Assembly (NCBI RefSeq): GCF_003725695.1
Contig: NZ_RJSE01000007.1
Span: 62,001 to 126,000 of the forward strand
Direction of reading: 5' to 3'
DNA: 64,000 nucleotides
Origin: Nocardioides marmoriginsengisoli
Lineage (GTDB): Bacteria > Actinomycetota > Actinomycetes > Propionibacteriales > Nocardioidaceae
Under the pieces are notes generated by a model, which was not told the origin of the DNA, made no database searches, and saw nothing but the letters and a program-made list of their open reading frames with translations. Position numbers and translations under genes: made by a program. Of this stretch, positions 17,052 to 24,341 are shown piece by piece (position 1 is the stretch's first letter; each line of letters opens with the position of its first letter).

Positions 17052-17368
17052 AGATCGGGCACGTGATCGTCCCCGCCGACGACCTCGGCGCGCAGCTCGC
17101 GTTCTACGAGGGTCTCGGGCTGACCACCAGGTTCCGGGACGGGGACCGGTACGCGGCCGTCACCGACGGCGCCGTCACCCTCGGGCTGGCCGACGAGTCC
17201 CAGCAGCCGGTCGCCGGCCGGGTCCTGGTCAGCGTCGAGGTCGACGACCTGGACGCGGTCCTGGAGGGCTACCCCGGCACGGAGGTGGTGGTCGGGCCGC
17301 ACGAGCGCCGGGCCACGATCACCGACCCGAGCGGCAACCCGGTCGTGGTCTACGAGAAGCTCGCATGA
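17048..17368 (+). CDS. Small VOC/glyoxalase-fold protein
   Basis: This 106-residue protein of the vicinal-oxygen-chelate fold opens with IGHVIVPADDLGAQLAFYEGLGL and ends with ITDPSGNPVVVYE, the two-module beta-alpha-beta-beta-beta pattern. A metal-binding His near residue 5 and the terminal Glu are visible. Family members include methylmalonyl-CoA epimerase, glyoxalase I and ring-cleaving dioxygenases. At one VOC domain in length it is more like an epimerase or lyase than a dioxygenase. It overlaps LLM 4 and the next hydratase by four bases on each side. Confidence 0.8.
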   Translation: MKIGHVIVPADDLGAQLAFYEGLGLTTRFRDGDRYAAVTDGAVTLGLADESQQPVAGRVLVSVEVDDLDAVLEGYPGTEVVVGPHERRATITDPSGNPVVVYEKLA

Positions 17369-18165
17369 TCCTCACCGAGGTGAGCGAGGTGCTGCTGGAG
17401 CGCGACGGCGCGGTCGCGGTCGTCACCCTGAACCGCCCCCAAGCCGGCAACGCGCTGAGCACGGCCGCGAAGGACGCCCTGCTGGCGGCGCTCCGCGAGG
17501 TCGCCGACGACGAGTCCGTGCGCGCGGTCGTGCTGACCGGGGCCGGGTCGACGTTCAGCGTCGGCCAGGACCTGCGCGAGCTCGACCAGGCGCTGAAGGA
17601 GGATCCGGCCTCCGCCGGTGAGACCGTCGAGCGGCACTACAACCCGATCACGCTGCTGCTGGCGACGATGCCGAAGCCGGTGGTGGCCGCGGTCAACGGC
17701 ACCTGCGTCGGAGCCGGTCTCGGCTTCGTGCTCGCCTGCGACCTCCAGGTCTGGGCGACCGGTACGACGCTCTCCACCGCGTTCACCGGCGTCGGCCTGA
17801 CCTGCGACTCCGGGCTCTCCGCCTCGCTGAGCCGGTCCGTCGGCCACGCCCGGGCCTCCGAGCTGGTGCTGCTCGCCGAGCCGTTCTCGGTGGAGCACGG
17901 CATCGGCTGGGGTCTGGCCGGGGACGTGGTCGCACCCGACCAGGTCGCCGGGCACGCGCGCGAGCTGGCCCACCGGCTGGCGGCCGGGCCGACCCGGGCG
18001 ATCGCCGCCTCGAAGCGCCTACTCGCCACGTCGCCCACCCAGCCGCTCGCGGTTGCTCTCCAGGCCGAGGCGGACGAGCAGGTGGTGCTCGGCCGCACCG
18101 GCGACCACGCCGCCGCCGTCGACGCCTTCCTGGCCCGGAAGACCCCGGTCTTCACCGGAGCCTGA
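17365..18165 (+). CDS. Enoyl-CoA hydratase/isomerase (PaaG/dehalogenase-like)
   Basis: This 266-residue crotonase-fold enzyme has oxyanion-hole segments STFSVGQDLREL and GTCVGAGLGFVLACDL. The later GVGLTCDSGLSASLSRSVG has Asp where Delta3-Delta2 enoyl-CoA isomerases and PaaG have theirs, so isomerase or hydratase activity on an unsaturated acyl-CoA fits best. It starts inside the VOC stop (ATGA) and is the last tightly coupled gene before a 135-base gap and the SDR. It should act after the acyl-CoA dehydrogenase pair. Confidence 0.85.
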   Translation: MILTEVSEVLLERDGAVAVVTLNRPQAGNALSTAAKDALLAALREVADDESVRAVVLTGAGSTFSVGQDLRELDQALKEDPASAGETVERHYNPITLLLATMPKPVVAAVNGTCVGAGLGFVLACDLQVWATGTTLSTAFTGVGLTCDSGLSASLSRSVGHARASELVLLAEPFSVEHGIGWGLAGDVVAPDQVAGHARELAHRLAAGPTRAIAASKRLLATSPTQPLAVALQAEADEQVVLGRTGDHAAAVDAFLARKTPVFTGA

Positions 18166-18300
18166 CACCCCCCACCCCCGGCACGGAGCGACGTGCGCGG
18201 GTATCCCCGAACCGCTGGTCCCGTCAGCATCTCCCCGTTGCACTGGTTCTCCCCACGTGCCGGCGGGACCGGCGTCCCACCCGAAGAAGGAGCACGAATC

Positions 18301-19068
18301 ATGGAGCTCGCCCGCACTGCCGCGATCGTCACCGGAGGGGCCTCCGGGCTCGGTGCCGAGACGGCTGCCGCGCTCGCCCGCCAGGGTGCCCGCGTCTACG
18401 CGTTCGACCTGAAGGACTCGATCGACGCCGTCCGCGGGACCACCGCGCCGGCCGGGGTCGAGTACGTCGAGGTCGACGTCACCGATGCGGAGTCGGTGCG
18501 CGCCGGGATCGCCGGGGTCGCGGCCGGCCCGGAGCCGCTGCGCGTGGTCGTCAACTGCGCCGGGATCGCGCCGTCCGAGCGGGTGCTGAGTCGGCGCGGG
18601 GTGCACAACCTGGATACGTACGCGAAGGTCGTCGGGGTCAACCTGATCGGCACCTTCAACGTGATGGCCCTGGCGGCCGAGCAGATCGCCGCGACCACGC
18701 CGGACGCGCAAGGACAGCGCGGCGTCGTGGTGAACACCGCCTCCGTCGCCGCGTACGACGGCCAGATCGGCCAGGCCGCCTACGCGTCCTCGAAGGGCGG
18801 CGTCGTCGGCCTGACCCTCCCGGCCGCCCGCGACCTGGCGCAGCACGGGATCCGGGTGATGACGATCGCGCCGGGGATCATGCTGACCCCGATGATGGAG
18901 ACCGTCTCCGAGGAGTTCCGTGCCGGCCTCGCCGCCGGGGTGCCGTTCCCGAGCCGGCTCGGCGACCCGGGCGAGTACGCCAAGCTGGTGCTCTCGATCG
19001 TCGACAACGACTACCTCAACGGCGAGGTGATCCGGATCGACGGGGCGCTGCGGATGGCGCCGCGCTGA
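18301..19068 (+). CDS. Short-chain dehydrogenase, 3-hydroxyacyl-CoA dehydrogenase type
   Basis: This 255-residue classical SDR has the cofactor motif GGASGLG near residue 12, the acidic NAD-selecting FDLKD turn, NCAG, the catalytic Ser region [10 protein letters not shown] and YASSK as the active-site Tyr-Lys pair. The order of motifs and the LTPMM and [15 protein letters not shown] blocks resemble type-II 3-hydroxyacyl-CoA dehydrogenase (HSD10/FabG-like). It would oxidise the hydroxyacyl-CoA produced by the hydratase upstream. The ATG at 18301 follows AAGAAGGAGC; a longer in-frame start at 18193 lacks such a site. The 135-base leader may hold its own promoter. Confidence 0.87.
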   Translation: MELARTAAIVTGGASGLGAETAAALARQGARVYAFDLKDSIDAVRGTTAPAGVEYVEVDVTDAESVRAGIAGVAAGPEPLRVVVNCAGIAPSERVLSRRGVHNLDTYAKVVGVNLIGTFNVMALAAEQIAATTPDAQGQRGVVVNTASVAAYDGQIGQAAYASSKGGVVGLTLPAARDLAQHGIRVMTIAPGIMLTPMMETVSEEFRAGLAAGVPFPSRLGDPGEYAKLVLSIVDNDYLNGEVIRIDGALRMAPR

Positions 19069-19069
19069 C

Positions 19070-19702
19070 CTACTTGGCGAACGCCTCGTCGTACAGGATC
19101 CGCAGGTCGTCGGTGGCGAGCCCGCTGAGGCCGCAGATCGAGACCTCGCCCCGGGTCGCGCCGACCAGGTAGACCTTGCCGACCTGGAAGTCGACCGGCA
19201 TCTCGCTCATCGTCTGGTCCGGCTCGGCCACCTCGACGAGGTCGGTCGCGGGGCCTTGGAAGAACTGCAGGGCGGTGAGGGTGACGACGCCGTCGGCGAT
19301 CTCGGTGACCTCGCCCTCGAACGCGATCTCCTGGGCGGCGATGCTCGACGCCTCCGGTGCCATGCACTTCGCGGAGACCGGGGGACCGGCGGTGAGCTTG
19401 GTGACGGTGAGGTCGACCCCGGGGCCCGGGGACTTGGCCGGGTCGTCGTCGTCCGCGAGGCTGATGCCGACCCCCACGGCGAGGGCGAGCACCGCCGCGG
19501 CCGCGCCGCCGAGGAGGGCGAGGCGGCGTACGTTCCGGGCCGGGTCGGTCCCGTTGGCGGGCTCGTGCGTGGACTGGCTCATGGTGTCCTCCAGGATCTG
19601 CGCCAACGCGTCCGCGTCGGCGGGGGCGAGGGAGCGGGCAGGGTCGAGGGCGTGCAGCTGGCGGCGGGTCTCGTCGTCCGCGTCGAAGCCATCGTCGGTC
19701 AT
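19070..19702 (-). CDS. Single-pass membrane protein, putative anti-sigma partner
   Basis: This 210-residue protein has a cytosolic N-terminal 60 residues, one membrane helix (LALLGGAAAAVLALAVGVGI, about residues 66-86) and an extracytoplasmic C-terminal domain with three cysteines. Its start overlaps the stop of the ECF sigma gene (ATGA), which is the usual arrangement for an anti-sigma factor. No HxxxCxxC zinc motif of the ZAS class is seen, so the link is from position and topology only. The external domain is not recognised. Confidence 0.7.
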   Translation of the reverse strand: MTDDGFDADDETRRQLHALDPARSLAPADADALAQILEDTMSQSTHEPANGTDPARNVRRLALLGGAAAAVLALAVGVGISLADDDDPAKSPGPGVDLTVTKLTAGPPVSAKCMAPEASSIAAQEIAFEGEVTEIADGVVTLTALQFFQGPATDLVEVAEPDQTMSEMPVDFQVGKVYLVGATRGEVSICGLSGLATDDLRILYDEAFAK

Positions 19703-20244
19703 GTCCGGTCTCCTTCCGTCACCTGGTCATGTCCGGGACCGGGTCGGTCCTTTCGGAACTCGGCCTTGAAGCTCTCCCGGGCCCGGTGCAGCCGGATGCC
19801 GGCCGCGTTGGGGGTGATCCCGAGGACCTCGGCGATCTCGGAGGGTGACAGCTCCTCCCAGGCCCAGAGCCGGAGCAGCTCGGCCTCGGTGGGACGGACC
19901 CGCTCCAGGGCGCGCCGGACCCGTTCGTCCGCCTCGGGGTCCTCCGGTGCGATCTCGCGGGGCGGGTCGACGGCGGTGATCCGGGCCGCGACCCGCTGCT
20001 GCCGGCGGGCGCCGCGCTCGGCGTTGGCCAGGCAGTTGCGGGCGACGCCGTACGCCCAGGGGAGCGGCGTCCCCGGGACGTCGTCGAACCGCCGCCACAG
20101 CACCAGGAGGACATCGCCGAGGACGTCGTCAGCGGTCGCGGCGTCGGTACGCCGGGCGAGGTAGCGCCGTACCGGTTCGACGACCTCGGCGGCCACCGAC
20201 TCGAACCGCGTACGCCGCGCCCCGGCGTCCGACGTCGCATCCAT
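19699..20244 (-). CDS. RNA polymerase ECF sigma factor
   Basis: This roughly 181-residue sigma-70 family protein has a region 2 at RRYLARRTDAATADDVLGDVLLVLWRRF and a region 4 helix-turn-helix at LSPSEIAEVLGITPNAAGIRLHRARE (given in parts: LSPSEIAEVLG, AAGIRLHRARE). The ATG at 20244 is chosen; an in-frame GTG nine bases upstream at 20253 is possible. It is co-transcribed with the membrane protein that overlaps its stop, forming a likely envelope-signal pair. The target regulon is not identifiable here. Confidence 0.88.
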   Translation of the reverse strand: MDATSDAGARRTRFESVAAEVVEPVRRYLARRTDAATADDVLGDVLLVLWRRFDDVPGTPLPWAYGVARNCLANAERGARRQQRVAARITAVDPPREIAPEDPEADERVRRALERVRPTEAELLRLWAWEELSPSEIAEVLGITPNAAGIRLHRARESFKAEFRKDRPGPGHDQVTEGDRT

Positions 20245-20316
20245 AGCGATCACCCTGACCTATGTCCGTCCGGGCCGTGATCATTTCACCGGGGTCGCCG
20301 AGTACGGCGCAGGTCG

Positions 20317-20976
20317 TCAGTAGGCGATCCCGATCGCCGAGAACGCGGCCGCGCAGAACACCGCTGTCGGGACCGCAGCCACCGCCGCCGGAGTCAGCAC
20401 CGCCGGGCGGCGAGCGCTGACCACCAGGACCAGGACGCCCAGCACCGCCATCACGATCGAGGTCTGCATCAGCTCGGTCCGGAACCGGCCGTACTGGCCG
20501 TTGAGGTTCGCCCAGGTGTGCAGCGCCTCGCCGAGCAGCACCGCCGCGCCGAAGGCCGAGCCGACCACCCGCTGCCACCACGCCGAGCCGCTGGTCCAGG
20601 CACCGGCGACGCCGAAGATCACGCCGGCGAAGACGCCGAACACCATCCAGGTCCGGGCCACCTCGGACCACAGTGCTGCGACGCCGCCCATGTCGATCAG
20701 GGCCGCGTAGCCGTAGTACGCCTCGACGGCGACCACCAGCATCACGCTGCCGGCGATCGCGGTCCGGAGCGGATCGACCCGCAGCACCGCGCCCAGCACG
20801 AACGCGCCGAGCGCCCAGACGGCGCTGGAGTTCGCGAGGTTCGCCCAGGGGAAGGGGACGTTCATCATCACCACCAGGTCGCCGACCCCCAGCACGATCC
20901 CGGAGGCGACGGCCACGGCGAGGAGCCGCAGATCGGTGAGCGAGGCACGGGGGACGGTGTCGGTGAGCGTGGTCAT
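20317..20976 (-). CDS. Integral membrane protein of unknown function
   Basis: This 219-residue, very hydrophobic protein has about seven predicted helices, including GIVLGVGDLVVMM, WALGAFVLGAVLRV, TWMVFGVFAGVIFGVAGAW and LGVLVLVVSARRP. No catalytic motif is visible. It resembles small actinobacterial membrane proteins of unassigned function; I cannot name a family with confidence. It lies alone between the sigma factor and the secreted protein at 21055, in the same direction as both. Confidence 0.7.
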   Translation of the reverse strand: MTTLTDTVPRASLTDLRLLAVAVASGIVLGVGDLVVMMNVPFPWANLANSSAVWALGAFVLGAVLRVDPLRTAIAGSVMLVVAVEAYYGYAALIDMGGVAALWSEVARTWMVFGVFAGVIFGVAGAWTSGSAWWQRVVGSAFGAAVLLGEALHTWANLNGQYGRFRTELMQTSIVMAVLGVLVLVVSARRPAVLTPAAVAAVPTAVFCAAAFSAIGIAY

Positions 20977-21054
20977 GCTCCCAGCCTGGTCGCGCCGGCG
21001 GGCCGCGTCCTCCCCCTCAGGTACCGCGGTGCTGGGCTCAGGTACGACGCCCGG

Positions 21055-22368
21055 CTACGGCGCGGGGTGGCAGCCGATCTCCTGCTCGAACGCCTTCGGG
21101 GTCGCGAAGTACCGGCCGACGGGGTAGTAGTCGCCGAGCGTCTGCCGCTCGGACCCGTACGCCGCGTCCTGGACCGCGTGGCCGAAGTCGGGGCGCGGCA
21201 GCATGTTGCGCAGGTAGGCGATCCCCTTGGGGTCGATGCCCCAGGGGAGCCAGGAGACCCCGCAGGCGGCGGTGGCGTTCCGGGGCCGGTTGGCGGCCGT
21301 CGAGATCGCGACGGTGAAGTACCCGTTCTCGTCGACCTGGACGTCCTCGTCGTTGGCGCAGCCGTAGGTCTGGGTGGTGCGGTTCGCGGTGCACAGCGAC
21401 CAGTAGCGCATCTGCTCGCCCCCCGTCGTGACCGCCTGGCCGTCGTACGTGCGCGGGGTAGTGGGCATCTTGCCCTTGAGCAGGACCACCTTGCCCCACT
21501 CGGAGGAGAGGTAGGCGTAGACGTACTTGTTGTCGACGTTCTCGCCGAGCCCGGCCGGCAGCCTGCTGGTCAGGCGCGCGACCGCGGGCGTGAGGGTGCC
21601 GCTGGTGAACCCGTTCTCGGTGACGTCGGTGGCGTAGGTCTGGACGACGTTCACGTAGCGCATGAAGTGCGGCGTCCGCGGTGCCAGCAGGCCGAGCGGC
21701 GGCAGCGGCAGGGCGAGCCCGAGGCCGGCGAGCAGGTCGGTCACCGGCATCAGGTCGGGGACCGGGTCCGGGCAGGTGGGCAGCGGGATCCGGGTGCCGT
21801 TCGCCAGCACCAGGGTGATCGCCGGTGCCGCGACCGCCCCGAAAGCGCCGGCGCCGCGGTCGGGCAGGTAGATCCGGTAGGCGATCGCGATGCCGTACCG
21901 GGTGCCGTCGGCGCTGTTGTTGTAGAGCGTGTTCGGCGGCCGGTTCGTCGCCGGCGGCCGGCCGTTGACCACCCGCACCGTGTAGCTGCGCCGGGTCGCC
22001 GTCCGGTCGGTGCCGACGCGGAACGGGTTGACCGAGCCGGGATCGGGCTCGATCTCGTCGTCGCGCAGGTTGCTCGCCGTCTGCAGTCCGAGGCTGTAGG
22101 TCTGCAACGACATGTACCGGGCGTGCGGGAACTCCCCGGTCAGCTCGATCGATCCGCCGGGAGGAACCGGGATCGCCGCGCCGAGGTAGCGGGTGGCCAG
22201 GTCCGGGAACAGGATGTTCTCCCGGTCCGCGCTGGGCTCGAGGATCCACCCGCAGGACCGGTCCCGTGCGGGATCGGACGCCTGCGCCGGTGTGACCGTG
22301 AGCGCGGTGAGGACGAGGGCGAGCAGCGCGAGGACCCCGAGGAGCGCGCGGGAGGGGCGGCGGGCCAT
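21055..22368 (-). CDS. Secreted protein of unknown function
   Basis: This 437-residue protein has a clear Sec signal: an Arg-rich start, LLGVLALLALVLTALTV and cleavage near AQA-SD at residue 30. The mature part contains several cysteines and an ARYMSLQTYSLG segment that recalls the beta-rich DUF1214/DUF1254-like exported proteins, which is a weak resemblance. No hydrolase motif is seen. A 31-base AT-rich palindrome lies just upstream of its start at 22386-22416 and may control it. Function unknown. Confidence 0.75.
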   Translation of the reverse strand: MARRPSRALLGVLALLALVLTALTVTPAQASDPARDRSCGWILEPSADRENILFPDLATRYLGAAIPVPPGGSIELTGEFPHARYMSLQTYSLGLQTASNLRDDEIEPDPGSVNPFRVGTDRTATRRSYTVRVVNGRPPATNRPPNTLYNNSADGTRYGIAIAYRIYLPDRGAGAFGAVAAPAITLVLANGTRIPLPTCPDPVPDLMPVTDLLAGLGLALPLPPLGLLAPRTPHFMRYVNVVQTYATDVTENGFTSGTLTPAVARLTSRLPAGLGENVDNKYVYAYLSSEWGKVVLLKGKMPTTPRTYDGQAVTTGGEQMRYWSLCTANRTTQTYGCANDEDVQVDENGYFTVAISTAANRPRNATAACGVSWLPWGIDPKGIAYLRNMLPRPDFGHAVQDAAYGSERQTLGDYYPVGRYFATPKAFEQEIGCHPAP

Positions 22369-22385
22369 GGCCGCGACGCTAGCAC

Positions 22386-22416
22386 GAATGAAACAAAATC
22401 GGATTATGTTTCATTC
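22386..22416. promoter_or_regulatory. AT-rich 31-base inverted repeat (likely operator)
   Basis: The arms GAATGAAACA and TGTTTCATTC are perfectly complementary, with an inner AATC/GATT pair around one central base and one mismatch on each side. It starts 18 bases upstream of the secreted-protein start (minus strand) and its far end covers the first two bases of the folE stop. It is strikingly A+T rich for this genome. An operator for the secreted gene is likeliest; a terminator for folE is less likely because there is no GC-rich stem or T-run. Confidence 0.6.
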
Positions 22417-23047
22417 AGAGCGCGATCGGCCGGGTCAGGGCGAGGAACTCGGCCCGGGCTGCCGGGTGCTCCCGCAGGTGCCCGCGCATCGACGACGTCG
22501 TGGTCGCGGTGCCCGGCGACCGTGCGCCGCGCAGGGTCATGCAGGTGTGCTCGGCGCGCAGCACCACGCCGACCCCGCGCGGCCGCAGCTGCTCCTCGAG
22601 GAGGTCGGCGATCTGCATCGTCAGCCGTTCCTGGGTCTGCGGCCGGCGGGCGAAGTGGTCGACCGTGCGGGCGAGCTTGGAGAGTCCGACGATCCGGTCC
22701 GCCGGCAGGTAGCCGACGTGGGCGACGCCGACGAACGGCAGCAGGTGGTGCTCGCAGATCGACTGGAAGGCGATGTCGCCGACGACCACCAGCTCGTCGT
22801 ACGCCTCGGTGTTGGCGAAGGTGGTGAAGTCGAACTCCGGGACGTCGAGCAGCTCGTCGTAGGCGAGCGCGAGCCGGCGCGGGGTGTCGGCGAGATCCGG
22901 TGTCGCGGGGTCGTCCGGATCGATCCCGAGCGAGCGCAGGAACTCGGCGGCGGCCGCCTCGGCGTTGTCCAGGTCGCGCCCGGGAGCGGGGTGGGTGACC
23001 CGGCTGCGACTGGCCAGCCGGGTCACCTCGTGGGCGGCGGAGCTCAT
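22415..23047 (-). CDS. folE: GTP cyclohydrolase I
   Basis: This 210-residue enzyme converts GTP to 7,8-dihydroneopterin triphosphate. The zinc and active-site motifs are present: ICEHHLLPF (Cys and His ligands), GLSKLAR, RPQTQERLT and EHTCMTLRGARSPG with the second zinc cysteine. Its ATG overlaps the stop of doxX (ATGA), so the two are coupled. Actinobacterial folate folE normally sits with ftsH-folP-folB-folK, so this copy with doxX may serve another pterin or deazapurine need, which is inference. The N-terminal 50 residues are less conserved. Confidence 0.92.
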   Translation of the reverse strand: MSSAAHEVTRLASRSRVTHPAPGRDLDNAEAAAAEFLRSLGIDPDDPATPDLADTPRRLALAYDELLDVPEFDFTTFANTEAYDELVVVGDIAFQSICEHHLLPFVGVAHVGYLPADRIVGLSKLARTVDHFARRPQTQERLTMQIADLLEEQLRPRGVGVVLRAEHTCMTLRGARSPGTATTTSSMRGHLREHPAARAEFLALTRPIAL

Positions 23048-23454
23048 CGCGGTCCGCGGTTGGTGGCGAGCCGGGCCAGTGCAAGGGCGCCGACGAGCAG
23101 GCCGAAGTCGCGCAGGGCGACGTCGTAGTAGTCACCGAGAGTGAGCAGGTCGAGGATGATGCCGGCCAGCCAGGCCGCCACCACGTAGGCGCCGAGCCGC
23201 GGGAGGATCGCGACGACGAGGCCGGCGGCGATCTCCACCACGCCGATGATCATCATCGCGTCGTGGGCGGTGCCGGGGACGAGGTCGTTGATCCAGGGGG
23301 CGAGGTAGAAGTCCCAGTCGCTGAGGACCTGGGCGAACTTGTCGATGCCGAAGAGGATCGGCGCGATCGTGAAGACGGTGCGAAGCAGCAGGAAGGCCTC
23401 GTCGGCTCCGGTACGGGCTGCTCGCGACGGGGAGGTCGCTGCGGGTGCGGTCAT
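23044..23454 (-). CDS. DoxX-family membrane protein
   Basis: This 136-residue protein has four predicted helices: LLLRTVFTIAPILFGIDKFAQ, a central MMIIGVVEIAAGLVVAIL, YVVAAWLAGIILDLL and LRDFGLLVGALALARL. The pattern matches DoxX/SURF4-like proteins, several of which act in thiol or oxidative-stress membrane complexes. I choose the ATG at 23454; a longer ORF starts at 23520 but would cross the palindrome at 23489-23516. It is divergent from a SufR-like regulator and coupled to folE. Confidence 0.78.
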   Translation of the reverse strand: MTAPAATSPSRAARTGADEAFLLLRTVFTIAPILFGIDKFAQVLSDWDFYLAPWINDLVPGTAHDAMMIIGVVEIAAGLVVAILPRLGAYVVAAWLAGIILDLLTLGDYYDVALRDFGLLVGALALARLATNRGPR

Positions 23455-23488
23455 CAGGGGGCTCCATTCCAAAAGAGAAGTTGTTCTC

Positions 23489-23516
23489 CGATAGAACACC
23501 CGATGGTGTTCTATCG
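23489..23516. promoter_or_regulatory. Perfect 12-base inverted repeat between doxX and its regulator
   Basis: The arms CGATAGAACACC and GGTGTTCTATCG are perfect complements around a 4-base centre (CGAT). The site lies 35 bases upstream of the doxX start and 22 bases upstream of the regulator start. It is well placed to bind the regulator encoded at 23539 and control both divergent promoters. Confidence 0.8.
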
Positions 23517-23538
23517 TCAAGTCAGATATCTTTTAGAA

Positions 23539-24228
23539 ATGTTCGAGGAGGAGCGCGGTCTGGCCGGGATCGCGGCGCTGGCCGAGCCGATCCGCCGCGA
23601 CCTCTACCGCTTCGTGGTCGAGGCCCGGGGGCCGGTCAGCCGGGAGGCGGCCGCCGACGGCGTGGGCATCCCGGCGCATACCGCGAAGTTCCACCTGGAC
23701 CGCCTGGTCGACGAGGGCCTGCTCGACGTCGAGTTCATGCGGCTGTCCGGACGCACCGGACCCGGTGCCGGGCGACCGGCGAAGGTCTACCGGCGCTCCG
23801 GCGTGGAGATCTCGGTCTCGTTGCCCGAGCGGCACTACGACCTGCTGAGCCGGATCCTGGCGACCGCGGTCGCCGAGTCCGCGACCACCGGCGAGCCGGT
23901 GGTCGGCGTCGCGAGCCGGGTCGCCCGGGACGCGGGTGCGCGGTCGGGCGCCGCCGAGGCGTCCGAGGCGCCCCGGGAGCTCGACCGGCTGGCGGCTGCT
24001 CTGGTCGGCAGCGGCTACGAGCCGCGGATCGACGACGACACCCTGCTGCTGCACAACTGCCCGTTCCACCGGGTCGCGCAGGAGCAGACCGAGCTCGTCT
24101 GCGGCCTCAACCTGGAGTACGTGAGCGGCGTGGTCGAGGGTCTCGGCTGCTCGGGGGTCCGGGCCGATCTGGCTCCGGGCGAGGGCCGCTGCTGCGTGAC
24201 CGCGGCGGAGAAGAACCCGTCCGATTGA
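23539..24228 (+). CDS. Winged-helix regulator with cysteine cluster (SufR-like, COG2345 type)
   Basis: This 229-residue protein has an N-terminal winged helix (EPIRRDLYRFV...VSREAAADGVGIPAHTAKFHLDRLVDEGLL) and a C-terminal domain with five cysteines in the arrangement C-x13-C-x15-C-x13-CC, starting at HNCPFH. SufR-type regulators hold a Fe-S cluster with a similar set, so redox or Fe-S sensing is likely. The ATG at 23539 has no clear Shine-Dalgarno, suggesting a leaderless message; in-frame alternatives start upstream at 23503 and 23263. The divergent doxX-folE pair and the perfect palindrome between them are its probable targets. Confidence 0.8.
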   Translation: MFEEERGLAGIAALAEPIRRDLYRFVVEARGPVSREAAADGVGIPAHTAKFHLDRLVDEGLLDVEFMRLSGRTGPGAGRPAKVYRRSGVEISVSLPERHYDLLSRILATAVAESATTGEPVVGVASRVARDAGARSGAAEASEAPRELDRLAAALVGSGYEPRIDDDTLLLHNCPFHRVAQEQTELVCGLNLEYVSGVVEGLGCSGVRADLAPGEGRCCVTAAEKNPSD

Positions 24229-24341
24229 CCGAGCACGCATTTGGATCGTTCCGATTGCGCGTACGCCCTTCGGACACGACGATGAAGGCCGGTTGGGCCC
24301 ATGTAGTCTCAGCCGCGCCTCGTTGACAACAGGAAGAAGCC

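Noticed and set aside
22386-22416. Reading the AT-rich palindrome as a terminator for folE
   Set aside because: The stem is A/T rich, it overlaps the stop codon and no T-run follows in the transcribed direction; an operator is more plausible.
23263-23538. An N-terminally extended start (23263 or 23503) for the SufR-like regulator
   Set aside because: The 23263 start would read across most of doxX on the opposite strand and through the palindrome; the winged helix begins right after the ATG at 23539.
24320-24341. TTGACA-like box just before pckG
   Set aside because: It is only about 17 bases from the start codon with no room for a -10 element and RBS, so it is probably chance.
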